DNA of 55,728 nt from Bradyrhizobium sacchari. Lineage in GTDB: Bacteria > Pseudomonadota > Alphaproteobacteria > Rhizobiales > Xanthobacteraceae. Numbering within the stretch: position 1 is the first letter of the stretch; every line of letters starts with the position of its first letter. Below are positions 43,519-52,176 of the stretch, in pieces. The notes under the pieces were generated by a model that saw nothing but the letters and a program-made list of their open reading frames with translations, made no database searches and had not been told where the DNA came from. The translations under genes and the position numbers were made by a program. The DNA lies in the NCBI RefSeq assembly GCF_002068095.1, contig NZ_LWIG01000063.1, positions 1 to 55,728 on the forward strand, read 5' to 3'.

Positions 43519-44373
43519 CTAAACCTGGAAAATGGTTGGCTGAACTTGCTTCAAGCCCGGCACCGCACTGTGAATCATCGATTCCGAATGTCCGACCAGC
43601 AAATAGCCGCCGGGCCGCAAATGATTGCACAATTGCTCGACCACCTTGCGCTGCGTCTCGCGCTCGAAATAGATGAGGACGTTGCGGCAGAAGATGATGT
43701 CGACGTCACGATCGACGGGATACGACCCATCCATGAGGTTCATCCGCATGAAATGCGTCATGCGCCGCAGCTCCGGCACAACCCGCACCTCGCCGCGCGA
43801 CTTGTCCCGCGACGACAGGAAGTATCGCTTCACGAAGTTCTCAGGCACCGGCGCCAGCACGTCGCGGGTGTAGATCGCGGTCCTGGCGAGGCGCAGCACG
43901 GCCGTCGAAATGTCGGTCCCGAGGATGCGATACTGGAAGCGCGAGCCGTTCCGCGTCATGTCGTCCAGCACCATCGCGGTCGTGTACGCTTCCATGCCGG
44001 TCGAGCTCGCCGAGCTCCAGATCTTCAGATTCGCGTTCCTGCGGCCATGCGATTTGAGCAAAGCGGGAACGGCGATGTCCCGCATGAAGGTGAAGTGCTG
44101 GGGCTCGCGGAAGAAGTCGGTCTTGTTGGTTGTCACCACATCGATCAGATGGGTGAGCTCGGTGTCGAAATGGTCCGCCTCGAACAGATTGTCGACATAT
44201 TCGTTGAGATCGGAGAAGTTCAGCGCGCGCACGCGCTTGTGCAGGCGCCCTTCCAGCATCAGCCGCTTGCCCTGCGGCAGCTTGATGCCGACCTGGCCCT
44301 CGATCAATTCGGCGATGGTCCGGAAGTGGCGGTCCGACAGATGCACGGCCGTATCCTGCACGGCGGGCATCAT
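43519..44373 (-). CDS. cheR: Chemotaxis protein methyltransferase CheR
   Basis: A 284-residue CheR that methylates receptor glutamates with SAM. N-terminal helical domain (GIKLPQGKRLMLEGRLHKR), TTNKTDFFREPQHF, SAM-site KIWSSASSTGMEAYT, ILGTDIS and DIIFCRNVLIYF are all typical. The motif usually written SAGCSTGEE is here SSASSTGME, a mild variant. It probably begins its own transcript: a terminator-like hairpin lies between it and the upstream MCP gene. Confidence 0.95.
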   Translation of the reverse strand: MMPAVQDTAVHLSDRHFRTIAELIEGQVGIKLPQGKRLMLEGRLHKRVRALNFSDLNEYVDNLFEADHFDTELTHLIDVVTTNKTDFFREPQHFTFMRDIAVPALLKSHGRRNANLKIWSSASSTGMEAYTTAMVLDDMTRNGSRFQYRILGTDISTAVLRLARTAIYTRDVLAPVPENFVKRYFLSSRDKSRGEVRVVPELRRMTHFMRMNLMDGSYPVDRDVDIIFCRNVLIYFERETQRKVVEQLCNHLRPGGYLLVGHSESMIHSAVPGLKQVQPTIFQV

Positions 44374-44469
44374 GGCTGCATGCCCCGGTCCGGGATGCCC
44401 GCCTGCAGTGAATGTCGGGCCGAACGGGCCATCTTGAATCCTACACGTCTACGAAATGACTGAAGACAA

Positions 44470-44493
44470 ATCGGCCCCCCATTGGGGGCCGAT
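44470..44493 (-). terminator. Terminator after the 600-residue MCP gene
   Basis: 10-bp perfect stem ATCGGCCCCC / GGGGGCCGAT with a 4-base loop, followed on the minus strand by TTGTCTTC. Located 15 bp after the MCP stop, separating it from cheR. Confidence 0.7.
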
Positions 44494-44507
44494 CCCACAA
44501 AAGAAAC

Positions 44508-46310
44508 TCAGCGCTGGAACTCGGCGTCGCGGTCGTCCTCGCCGTCGTTCATATCGAAGGCGAAGCCGCCGCCGCCGGCAGCCTTTAGAGCGCGCGCGGG
44601 CCTCGCCATCGGCTTCTTGGCCGGACGCTCGGCGGCCGCCATGGTCGCCGCCTTGGCGCGCAACTGGGTCACCGCGCGGTCGATCGGCGCGGCGTGGCCC
44701 TTTCCACCCTGCTCGATACGGAAATAGGCGATGGTCGACTGCAGCTGCTCGGCCTGGGAGGCGAGTTCCTCCGAGGTCGAGGACACCTGCTCGGAGGCGC
44801 TGGCGTTCTGCTGGCCGACCTTGTCGAGTTGCTGGATCGCCTGGTTGATCTGCGCCGACCCGACGTCCTGCTCGCGGCAAGCCGCCGTGATCTCCTCGAC
44901 CAGCTCCGCGGTCTTCTTGATGTCGGGAACGAGCTTGGCAAGCATGGCACCGGCCTCCTGCGCCACCTTGACGGTGTCGGCCGAAAGTGTGCCGATCTCG
45001 GCCGCGGCCGCCTGGCTGCGCTCGGCCAGCTTGCGCACTTCCGATGCGACGACGGCAAAGCCCTTGCCGTGCTCGCCGGCGCGCGCGGCCTCGACCGCCG
45101 CGTTGAGCGCGAGCAGGTCGGTCTGGCGCGCGATCTCCTGCACAATGGTGATCTTCTCGGCGATGGTCTGCATCGCGTTCACGGCGCGGCCGACGGCTGC
45201 GCCGCTAGCCTCGGCGTCCTTGGCCGACTGCGCCGCGATCTTCTCGGTCTGGTTGGCGTTGTCCGCGTTCTGCTTCACGTTCGAGGCCATCTCCTCCATC
45301 GAGGACGAGGCCTCCTCGGCGGACGAAGCCTGTTCGGTCGCGCCCTGCGAAAGCTGCTCGGCGCTGGCGGAGAGTTCCTGGCTGCCGGCCGAGACATTCT
45401 GCGCCGCGGTGAGCGCTTCCGACACGATCTGGCGGAGCTTTTCCACCATGCGCTCAAGCGCGAGGCCGAGCGTGTCCTTGTCCGACAGCGGCCTGGCTTC
45501 GACCAGGAGGTTGCCCTGCGCGATCTCGTTGGCAACGGCCGCAGTTGCATTCAGGTTCACCGTCATCGCATTCAGCGACTTGATGAGGTCGCCGATCTCG
45601 TCGTTGCTGGAGGACTCGATCTTGCGGCTGAGATCGCCGATCGCGACCGCGTCGGCGAGGCCGACGGCCTGGGCCAGTGCCCGGCTGATGTTCATCGCGA
45701 TCCAGGTCGCGGCAACCGCGGCGATCAGCAGCGAGGCGATGACCAGGCTCATGAGCAGCAGCTCTGCGCGCGAGCCGTCCTGCTTGGCCTGTTCGGCCTG
45801 CTCGGCCATGTTCTTCTTGACGTTCTTGATGTAGCCGTCCGCCGCTTCCAGCGTATCAGCAACGACCTTGCGACCGTCATGCATGGACCGGTCGAGCGCC
45901 TTCGGCTTGTCGGTCTTCGCGAGCCTGACCGTCTCGTCTTGATAGGCGTTCAGCTTGGCGAACGCGACATTGAAGCCCTCCATCAGCTTCTTGCCGCCTT
46001 CGCTGGCCGCGGCGTAGATCTCGTCCTTGGACTTGGCGACCGCTTCGCGGTTCTTGGCGAGATCGGCTACGAACTGGTCATACTCGGCATCGGACGCCGC
46101 CAGGATCGAATTCTTCTCGGCGCGCACCAGGAACAGGACGCCTTCCTTGAGTTCGGCGGCCTTCTCCATGCGGCCCGCACGGGCGACGAGAACCTCGGTG
46201 GTGCCGACCATATCGGCCAGCTTCATGTAGCCGACCGCACCGGCAATCATGGAGAGCAGGATGACGACGCCGAAGGCGCTGGCAAGCTTGGCTTTGACGG
46301 TGAATCTCAT
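44508..46310 (-). CDS. Methyl-accepting chemotaxis protein with extra HAMP segment
   Basis: A 600-residue receptor: first membrane helix (FGVVILLSMIAGAVGYM), a four-helix-bundle periplasmic sensor (residues about 30-190), second helix (LLLMSLVIASLLIAAVAATWI), HAMP (GDLSRKIESSSNDEIGDL), then an additional 39-residue HAMP-like stretch (ANEIAQGNLLVEARPLSDKD) missing from the paralogue at 46925. The signalling hairpin (LLALNAAVEAARAGEHGKGF) is intact. It ends in an acidic tail DGEDDRDAEFQR. The ligand is unknown. It follows a cheW gene and shares high similarity with the second MCP. Confidence 0.94.
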   Translation of the reverse strand: MRFTVKAKLASAFGVVILLSMIAGAVGYMKLADMVGTTEVLVARAGRMEKAAELKEGVLFLVRAEKNSILAASDAEYDQFVADLAKNREAVAKSKDEIYAAASEGGKKLMEGFNVAFAKLNAYQDETVRLAKTDKPKALDRSMHDGRKVVADTLEAADGYIKNVKKNMAEQAEQAKQDGSRAELLLMSLVIASLLIAAVAATWIAMNISRALAQAVGLADAVAIGDLSRKIESSSNDEIGDLIKSLNAMTVNLNATAAVANEIAQGNLLVEARPLSDKDTLGLALERMVEKLRQIVSEALTAAQNVSAGSQELSASAEQLSQGATEQASSAEEASSSMEEMASNVKQNADNANQTEKIAAQSAKDAEASGAAVGRAVNAMQTIAEKITIVQEIARQTDLLALNAAVEAARAGEHGKGFAVVASEVRKLAERSQAAAAEIGTLSADTVKVAQEAGAMLAKLVPDIKKTAELVEEITAACREQDVGSAQINQAIQQLDKVGQQNASASEQVSSTSEELASQAEQLQSTIAYFRIEQGGKGHAAPIDRAVTQLRAKAATMAAAERPAKKPMARPARALKAAGGGGFAFDMNDGEDDRDAEFQR

Positions 46311-46371
46311 ATCAATCTCATTAGGTTCGAATTGAGGTGCTTACGCTTGATCACACTTCACGCTTGCAAAC

Positions 46372-46860
46372 TCATGCGGCGCGGGGCGCATCGGCGCCGG
46401 CATCGCTTCCTTCCGGGATCCTGTCGTTCGCCATCAGCTTGGAAAGGTCGAAAATGACGACGAACTTTTCGCCCTTGCGGCCGATGCCGGCGGCATAGTC
46501 GGATTGCCATTTGCCGCCGACCTCGGGGATGGGCTCGATCGCCTGCTCGTCGATGTCGGTGACCTCGAACACGCAGTCAGCGACGAAGCCGACACCGACA
46601 AGGCGATCCTTCATAGGGACGTCGAGGATGATGATGCGGGTGGCCTCGGTCGCAGCGATGCTGGGCAGGCCGAGCTTGGTTCGGAGGTCGACGATCGGAT
46701 AGCCGCTGCCGCGCACGTCGATCATGCCGAGCAGGAAGCTCGGTGCATGCGGCAGCCGCGAGATCGGCCGCATGTCCAGGATCTCGCGGACGTTGCGGAT
46801 GCTGATACCGAACGTCTCGCCGGCGAGCCCGAGCGTCAGATATTGCGAGGTTGCGGCCAT
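46372..46860 (-). CDS. cheW: Chemotaxis coupling protein CheW
   Basis: A 162-residue CheW linking receptors to CheA. YLTLGLAGETFGISIRNVREI and LLGMIDVRGSGYPIVDLRTKLGL are the family's beta-barrel core; ends with an Ala/Asp-rich tail (EGSDAGADAPRAA) not needed for the fold. It lies between two MCP genes. It differs substantially from the CheW at 48.7 kb, so the two may serve different receptors or arrays. Confidence 0.93.
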   Translation of the reverse strand: MAATSQYLTLGLAGETFGISIRNVREILDMRPISRLPHAPSFLLGMIDVRGSGYPIVDLRTKLGLPSIAATEATRIIILDVPMKDRLVGVGFVADCVFEVTDIDEQAIEPIPEVGGKWQSDYAAGIGRKGEKFVVIFDLSKLMANDRIPEGSDAGADAPRAA

Positions 46861-46896
46861 GATGCAGTCCAGGGTCCGAAGGTTTTAAAGCGAGCA

Positions 46897-46919
46897 CGGT
46901 CCGGCGCGAGGCCGGACCG
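46897..46919 (-). terminator. Hairpin after the 564-residue MCP gene
   Basis: 9-bp stem CGGTCCGGC / GCCGGACCG with a 5-base loop, 5 bp after the MCP stop. On the minus strand it is followed by GTGCTCGCTTTAAAA, so it may attenuate transcription into the downstream cheW. Confidence 0.6.
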
Positions 46920-46924
46920 GTTGA

Positions 46925-48619
46925 TCAGCGTTGGAATTCGGCGTCGCGGTCGTCTTCGCCGTCATGCATGTCGAAAGCGAAACCGCCGCCGCCCGCGACC
47001 TTCACGGCACGGGCCGGCTTGCGGACGGGTGCGGGCTTCTTCGCGCCGCGATCGGCTGCCGCCATGTGCGCCGCCTTGGCGCGCAGCTGGGTGACGGCGC
47101 GATCGATCGGCGCGGGAGCGGCGCTCTCGCGCCCGGCGTGCTCAATCCGGAAGAACGAGATGGTCGACTGGAGTTGCTCGGCCTGCGAGGCGAGCTCTTC
47201 CGAGGTCGAGGAAACCTGCTCGGAGGCGCTGGCGTTCTGCTGGCCGACCTTGTCGAGCTGCTGGATCGCCTGGTTGATCTGCGCGGAGCCGACGTCCTGC
47301 TCGCGGCAGGCCGCGGTGATCTCCTGGACCAGCGCGGCGGTCTTCTTGATGTCGGGCACGAGCTTGGACAGCATGTGGCCGGCCTCCTGCGCGACCTTCA
47401 CGCTTTCCGTCGACAGTGTGCCGATGTCGGCAGCCGCAGCCTGGCTGCGCTCGGCGAGCTTGCGCACTTCGGAAGCGACCACCGCAAATCCCTTACCGTG
47501 CTCGCCGGCGCGCGCGGCCTCGACCGCGGCGTTGAGCGCGAGCAGGTCGGTCTGGCGGGCGATTTCCTGCACGATGGTGATCTTCTCGGCGATGGTCTGC
47601 ATCGCCTCGACGGCGCGGCCGACGGCCACGCCGCTGGCCTCGGCATCCTTGGCCGATTGGCCTGCGATCTTCTCGGTCTGGTTGGCGTTGTCGGCGTTCT
47701 GCTTCACATTCGAGGCCATCTCCTCCATCGAGGACGACGCTTCCTCGGCCGAGGAAGCCTGCTCGGTCGCGCCCTGCGAGAGCTGCTCGGCGCTGGCGGA
47801 CAGCTCCTGGCTACCGGCGGAGACGTTGCTGGCCGCGGTGAGCGCTTCCTCGACGACCTGCCGAAGCTTCTCGACCATCATGTTCAGCGATTTGACGAGA
47901 TCACCGATCTCGTCGTTGCTGGAGATGTTGATCGTCTGACTGAGATCGCCGCCTGCCACCGCACCGGCGAGCCCGACTGCACGACCGAGACCGCGGGCGA
48001 TGCTGATCGAAATCCAAATCGCGGCGATCAGACCGATGACGAGCGACGTCAACACGGCCGAGATCAGCAGGAACTGGGCACGATTGCCGTCCTCGTGCGC
48101 CTGGGCGGCCTGATCAGCCATGTTCTTCTTGACATTGGCAATGTAGACATTCGCGGCCTCCATGGCCTCGCCGACAGCCTTGCGCACGTCGCTCATGGAG
48201 CGTTCGCCAGCCTTCGCCTTGTCGGTCCGGGCGATCTTGAGGGCCTCATCCTGAGCCGAATTCATCCGCGTATAGGCTGCACCGAAATTTTCGAGGAGCT
48301 TCCTGCCCTCGGGCGAGGCCACCGCGTGAATCTCTTCCTTGAGCTTCAAAAGGGTTTCGCGCTGCTTGGCGATCTCGGCCATGAAGCGCTCCGCTTCGCT
48401 CTCGGGAGCCACGATGAGGTTCTTCTCGGCCCGGACCTGAAGAAGGATGCCCTTCTCGATCTCTGCCGCGCGCTCCATCCTGCCGGCCCGCGACACCAGG
48501 CTGTCCGCCGTGTCGATCATCTCGCTCAGCTTCACATAAGCGAGACCGCCCGCCGCCATCGAGAGCAACAGGACCACGCCGAACGCGCTGGCAAGCTTTG
48601 CCTTGACCGTAAATCTCAT
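46925..48619 (-). CDS. Methyl-accepting chemotaxis protein
   Basis: A 564-residue paralogue of the neighbouring MCP. Nearly the same N-terminus (MRFTVKAKLASAFGVV), a four-helix-bundle sensor with divergent residues, a second membrane helix (VLTSLVIGLIAAIWISISI), one HAMP (GDLSQTINISSNDEIGDL) joined directly to the signalling domain, an intact hairpin tip and the same acidic tail (DGEDDRDAEFQR). It lies 36 bp after a cheW gene. Sensor divergence with a near-identical signalling half suggests duplication followed by ligand change or gene conversion of the 3' half. Confidence 0.94.
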   Translation of the reverse strand: MRFTVKAKLASAFGVVLLLSMAAGGLAYVKLSEMIDTADSLVSRAGRMERAAEIEKGILLQVRAEKNLIVAPESEAERFMAEIAKQRETLLKLKEEIHAVASPEGRKLLENFGAAYTRMNSAQDEALKIARTDKAKAGERSMSDVRKAVGEAMEAANVYIANVKKNMADQAAQAHEDGNRAQFLLISAVLTSLVIGLIAAIWISISIARGLGRAVGLAGAVAGGDLSQTINISSNDEIGDLVKSLNMMVEKLRQVVEEALTAASNVSAGSQELSASAEQLSQGATEQASSAEEASSSMEEMASNVKQNADNANQTEKIAGQSAKDAEASGVAVGRAVEAMQTIAEKITIVQEIARQTDLLALNAAVEAARAGEHGKGFAVVASEVRKLAERSQAAAADIGTLSTESVKVAQEAGHMLSKLVPDIKKTAALVQEITAACREQDVGSAQINQAIQQLDKVGQQNASASEQVSSTSEELASQAEQLQSTISFFRIEHAGRESAAPAPIDRAVTQLRAKAAHMAAADRGAKKPAPVRKPARAVKVAGGGGFAFDMHDGEDDRDAEFQR

Positions 48620-48655
48620 TTCCAGCCCCTACCCCAGTCTCGCCCGAGACTCATT

Positions 48656-49120
48656 TCAATTCAGGATGCGTTCCATGTTGGGAACGATGACGAACTCTTC
48701 ACGCCATTTGGCGATGAAGCGAATGAACTCCGGCTTCCAGTGCATGCCGACGCGCGGCGTCTGCTGAACGTCGGTGTGCGATATCTCGGTGACCTCATAG
48801 ACCTTGTCCGCGGTGACGCCGACCAGGACCGGCTCGCCGTCGAGATTGAGCTCGATCACGACGACGCGCGTGTCGGCCGAGTTGTCGAGCTGCGGCATGC
48901 CGAAGCGGATACGCAAATCCGCGAGCGGAATGACGTTGCCGCGGACGTTGATCACGCTTGGAACGAAGGCCCGCGCGCCGGCGACCCTGGTCACCGGGAC
49001 GGGATCGATGATTTCGCGCACGAGGCCCGCATCGAGCGCGAACTTCTCCTCGCCGAGCCCGATCATTACGACCTGCATCGCATCCGCCCGAGGCTCTCCT
49101 GCCAAACCTTCGTTCATCAC
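48656..49120 (-). CDS. cheW: Chemotaxis coupling protein CheW
   Basis: A 154-residue CheW with VVMIGLGEEKFALDAGLVREI and FVPSVINVRGNVIPLADLRIRFG. The start (ATG 49120, or ATG 49117) overlaps the cheA stop, so the two are translationally coupled. This is the main che-operon CheW. The C-terminus (WREEFVIVPNMERILN) is complete. Confidence 0.93.
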   Translation of the reverse strand: MMNEGLAGEPRADAMQVVMIGLGEEKFALDAGLVREIIDPVPVTRVAGARAFVPSVINVRGNVIPLADLRIRFGMPQLDNSADTRVVVIELNLDGEPVLVGVTADKVYEVTEISHTDVQQTPRVGMHWKPEFIRFIAKWREEFVIVPNMERILN

Positions 49121-51204
49121 GCCGCCTCGCTGAGGTGCTGCTTCTCGACCTTGGACTGCGCCAGCGTGACGAGTTGGGCGACGTCGAGGATCAGCGCCGC
49201 CGTGCCATCACCGAGGATCGTCGCGCCCGAGAAGATCGTGACGTCGGAATGTAGCTTGGAGAGCGACTTGATCACGGTCTGGTGGTTTCCGATGATCTGG
49301 TCGGCCACGAGGCCGACGCGGGTCTCGCCGGTCGAGATGATGATCGTCTTCTGGTGCTTATCGGGAGATCCGGACGCCGTCAGAAGCTCGCGCAGGCGCA
49401 GGAACGGCACGAGGTTGCCGCGCACGTTGAGGAAGTTACGGCCGCGCGAGCGCTCGTCCTCGGCCGTCAGCTCGACACACTCCTCCACCGCCGACAGCGG
49501 GATGATGTAGCGGCCCTCGCCGACGCGGATCAAAAGGCCCTCGATGATCGCAAGCGTCAGCGGAAGGCGCAGCGTCACCGTGGTGCCCTGGCCCGGCCTG
49601 GTCGACAGGTCGATCGAGCCGCGCATGTTCTCGATGGTGCGCTTGACCACGTCCATGCCGACGCCCCGGCCCGACAGCGCCGAGATGGTCTGCGCGGTCG
49701 AGAAGCCCGGGTGGAACAGGAACTGGTGGATTTCGTGATCGGTGAGCACGGCGCCGGCGGCGATCAGCCCCTGCTCTTCCGCCTTGGCACGAATGCGCGC
49801 AGTGTTGAGGCCCCCGCCGTTGTCCTTCACGGTGACGAGCACCTGCGCGCCGGAATGAACGGCGGCGAGCTCGATCCGGCCCTGCTCGGTCTTGCCGTTG
49901 GCAGCGCGCGTTGCGGTGTCCTCGATGCCGTGGTCGATGGCGTTGCGGATCAGGTGCACCAGCGGATCGGCCAGGCACTCGATCATGGTCTTGTCGAGCT
50001 CGGTATCCTCGCCGCTCGTGACGAATTCGACGGGCTTCGACAGATCGCGCGACAGATCGTGCACCAGGCGGCGGAAGCGGCCGAACAGTGAGCCGATCGG
50101 CACCATGCGGGCGCCCATCGTGGTGTCGCGCAAGGAGGACGCAAGGCGTTCGATCTCCTCGGCGATCATCTTGATCGAGAGATCGGAGCCAGAGGCGGCG
50201 AGCTGGCTCAACCGCGCCTGGGCGATGACGAGCTCGCCGACGCGGTCCATCAGTTCGTCGAGACGCTCGGCCTGGACGCGAACAGTGGCGATGCCGCGCT
50301 CTTCGCGCTTGGCCTCGGTCTTCGTCTCGGTTTTCGTCTCGGATTTGGCTTCGGGCTTCGGCTCAGCCTTTCCAGCAGGCTGCTCGGTAACCTGCGCGGC
50401 AGCAACCTCGACGACCGGCGCGGCCATTTCGGCCACGGGCGCCTGCTCCTCGTCGAGGAGCAGGAACAACGGCGCCGGGACAGGCGCTTCGACCTGCGCG
50501 AGCGGCGAGAGCGTCAGCTTCATCTCGTCCTGGACGAACATGAAGACGTCGTCGATCGCGTCCTTGTCGCAAGCTGCGTGCAGCTTGACGTCCCACTTCA
50601 GATAGCAGTCTTCCGGCTCCATCTCGTCGAGGAATGGAATGCCGTCAGTGACAGGCACGACGAAGCAGGGGCCGAGCTTGCAGAGATCTTCCAGCAGATC
50701 GAGTGGGTTCGAGCCGTTGCGCAGGATGTGGGATTCGAATTCCAGATAAAGGTGCCAGCCCGCCTGCTTGCTCTCGACCGGCGCCAGCGGCGGCGCTTCC
50801 GCGATTGCGGCGACCGGAGCTGCAGGCTGGTCCGCCGACACGAAGCGCCTGAGGTCGTCGAGGATGGCTTCGCCGATGATATCGTCGGTCGACTGCGGAT
50901 CCTCGATCAGCGCACGGATGTAATCCTTGGCGGCGAGCGCGACCGAGATCAGCTCCTGGGTCGGCCTGATCTCGCCCTTGCGAACCCGGTCGAAGGCGGT
51001 CTCGAATTCGTGGGTGAACGAGGCGACCTTGTCGAAACCGAACATGGCGCCCGACCCCTTGATCGTGTGCAGGGCGCGGAAGGCGGAATCGACCAGCTCG
51101 CGGTCATCGGGACGCTGGCCGAGATCGAGCAGAGCCCCTTCGAGGACCTCGAACAGCTCGCTGGCTTCCTGCCGGAAGACCTCGGTCGGGTCCATCGCGT
51201 TCAT
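49117..51204 (-). CDS. cheA: Chemotaxis sensor histidine kinase CheA
   Basis: A 695-residue CheA. P1/Hpt domain with phospho-acceptor H46 in AFRALHTIKGSGAMFGF; P2-like CheY-binding part (about 150-250), an acidic/Ala linker, P3 dimerisation (MDRVGELVIAQARLSQLA), P4 ATPase with N-box HLIRNAIDHGIED, G1 DNGGGLN and G2 GRGVGMDVV, and a CheW-like P5 domain at the end. It phosphorylates CheY and CheB. It overlaps cheY upstream and cheW downstream by 4 bp each. All kinase motifs look intact. Confidence 0.96.
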   Translation of the reverse strand: MNAMDPTEVFRQEASELFEVLEGALLDLGQRPDDRELVDSAFRALHTIKGSGAMFGFDKVASFTHEFETAFDRVRKGEIRPTQELISVALAAKDYIRALIEDPQSTDDIIGEAILDDLRRFVSADQPAAPVAAIAEAPPLAPVESKQAGWHLYLEFESHILRNGSNPLDLLEDLCKLGPCFVVPVTDGIPFLDEMEPEDCYLKWDVKLHAACDKDAIDDVFMFVQDEMKLTLSPLAQVEAPVPAPLFLLLDEEQAPVAEMAAPVVEVAAAQVTEQPAGKAEPKPEAKSETKTETKTEAKREERGIATVRVQAERLDELMDRVGELVIAQARLSQLAASGSDLSIKMIAEEIERLASSLRDTTMGARMVPIGSLFGRFRRLVHDLSRDLSKPVEFVTSGEDTELDKTMIECLADPLVHLIRNAIDHGIEDTATRAANGKTEQGRIELAAVHSGAQVLVTVKDNGGGLNTARIRAKAEEQGLIAAGAVLTDHEIHQFLFHPGFSTAQTISALSGRGVGMDVVKRTIENMRGSIDLSTRPGQGTTVTLRLPLTLAIIEGLLIRVGEGRYIIPLSAVEECVELTAEDERSRGRNFLNVRGNLVPFLRLRELLTASGSPDKHQKTIIISTGETRVGLVADQIIGNHQTVIKSLSKLHSDVTIFSGATILGDGTAALILDVAQLVTLAQSKVEKQHLSEAA

Positions 51205-51566
51205 GCGCGCACCAGCTTGCCGACGACGGCGAGCAACTGCTCCGGCTTGAAGGGCTTGGTGATCCAGCCGGTGGCGCCGGCGCTCTTGGCTTCCTGCTTC
51301 ACCGCATCGTTGGATTCCGTGGTCAGGAACACGATGGGCATGCCGACCGCGCTCGGCAGCTTGCGCAGCGCCCGGATCAGCTCCAGCCCGTTCATGACGG
51401 GCATGTTGAGGTCGGTGATCACGAGGTCGAGCTTGCCGGCCTGGGCCTTGGCGAGCCCCTGCGCGCCGTCACCGGCCTCGATCACGTTGTGACCGGCCGG
51501 CTCGAGCACGACCTTGATCATCTGCCGAATGCTGGGGGAATCGTCGACGGTCAGAATCGTGGCCAT
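51201..51566 (-). CDS. cheY: Chemotaxis response regulator CheY
   Basis: A 121-residue single-domain receiver: acidic pair VDDS (D8, D9), phospho-acceptor D52 in VITDLNMPVMNG, T in FLTTES and Lys in ITKPFKP. CheA phosphorylates it and CheY-P acts on the flagellar switch or as a phosphate sink. ATG 51566 overlaps the STAS gene stop by one base; longer frames upstream are shadow. Confidence 0.94.
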   Translation of the reverse strand: MATILTVDDSPSIRQMIKVVLEPAGHNVIEAGDGAQGLAKAQAGKLDLVITDLNMPVMNGLELIRALRKLPSAVGMPIVFLTTESNDAVKQEAKSAGATGWITKPFKPEQLLAVVGKLVRA

Positions 51567-51889
51567 CAGGTGCCATCTTTCTTTTGCGGGAAATGCTGGT
51601 CGATCATCGCCTCGCTGGCAAAGCCGGCGCGGCGAAGGGTGTTGCGCAGAGACTGGGAGAATGAAGTGAGCACCACCGGGCGCCCCTGGGCCTCGCCCGT
51701 CTTGGCGGTCGACAGCAGAAGCTGGATCGAGGTGACGTCGGCCCTGTCGACGCTGGAGCAATCGATCTCGAGCCGCTCCTGACGGCCGAACGCCTCGCGA
51801 ATGAGGTCATAGACGCCGCGGATCGCAGCGATGCTGCAGTCGGCAGGCAGCCGTAGGGACCACTTCGGCTCAGTGACATCAGACGACAT
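51566..51889 (-). CDS. STAS-domain protein, first gene of the chemotaxis operon
   Basis: A 107-residue STAS-like protein: LRLPADCSIAAIRGVYDL, RLEIDCSSVDRADVTSIQLL and VVLTSFSQSLRNTLRRAG. The DxxxxDxxxxQLL region corresponds to the anti-anti-sigma phosphorylation loop, with T/S residues present. ATG 51889 has GGGGGA 6 bases upstream. Homologous STAS genes open che operons in several alphaproteobacteria, where they may modulate CheA; the role here is inferred from position. Confidence 0.82.
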   Translation of the reverse strand: MSSDVTEPKWSLRLPADCSIAAIRGVYDLIREAFGRQERLEIDCSSVDRADVTSIQLLLSTAKTGEAQGRPVVLTSFSQSLRNTLRRAGFASEAMIDQHFPQKKDGT

Positions 51890-52176
51890 TCGTCCCCCAA
51901 AATTTCCGGGACTCAACTGCACGCATGGCGCGAATCCCGCGCGACGACTATTCGGTATGGAGAGTGTGCAAACCCCTAATGGATTCCTCCGTACAACTAC
52001 GGGTCACAATTCAAAGAACTTCGCGTATGCACGCAGACGTGCATGGCTCACTTAAATCTCATGCGCCGCGCGCAGTCATGAAGCAGCTTGCCGCCGATGA
52101 AACGTTTGCTTCGCGTTAAATCGCAAAGGCTAGTTGTTGAGGTCATGCCTCGCCATCCGAACAACTCCGGCCGCCG
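51890..52176. promoter_or_regulatory. Divergent promoter region, che operon / HD-GYP gene
   Basis: About 290 bp of AT-richer DNA. At 51955-51983 there is GTATGG-AGAGTGTGCAAAC, then CCCTAATGGA, similar over roughly 29 bases to a block at 5591-5619 in the leader of the EPS export gene. It presumably controls both the chemotaxis operon and the c-di-GMP phosphodiesterase gene. Confidence 0.45.
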
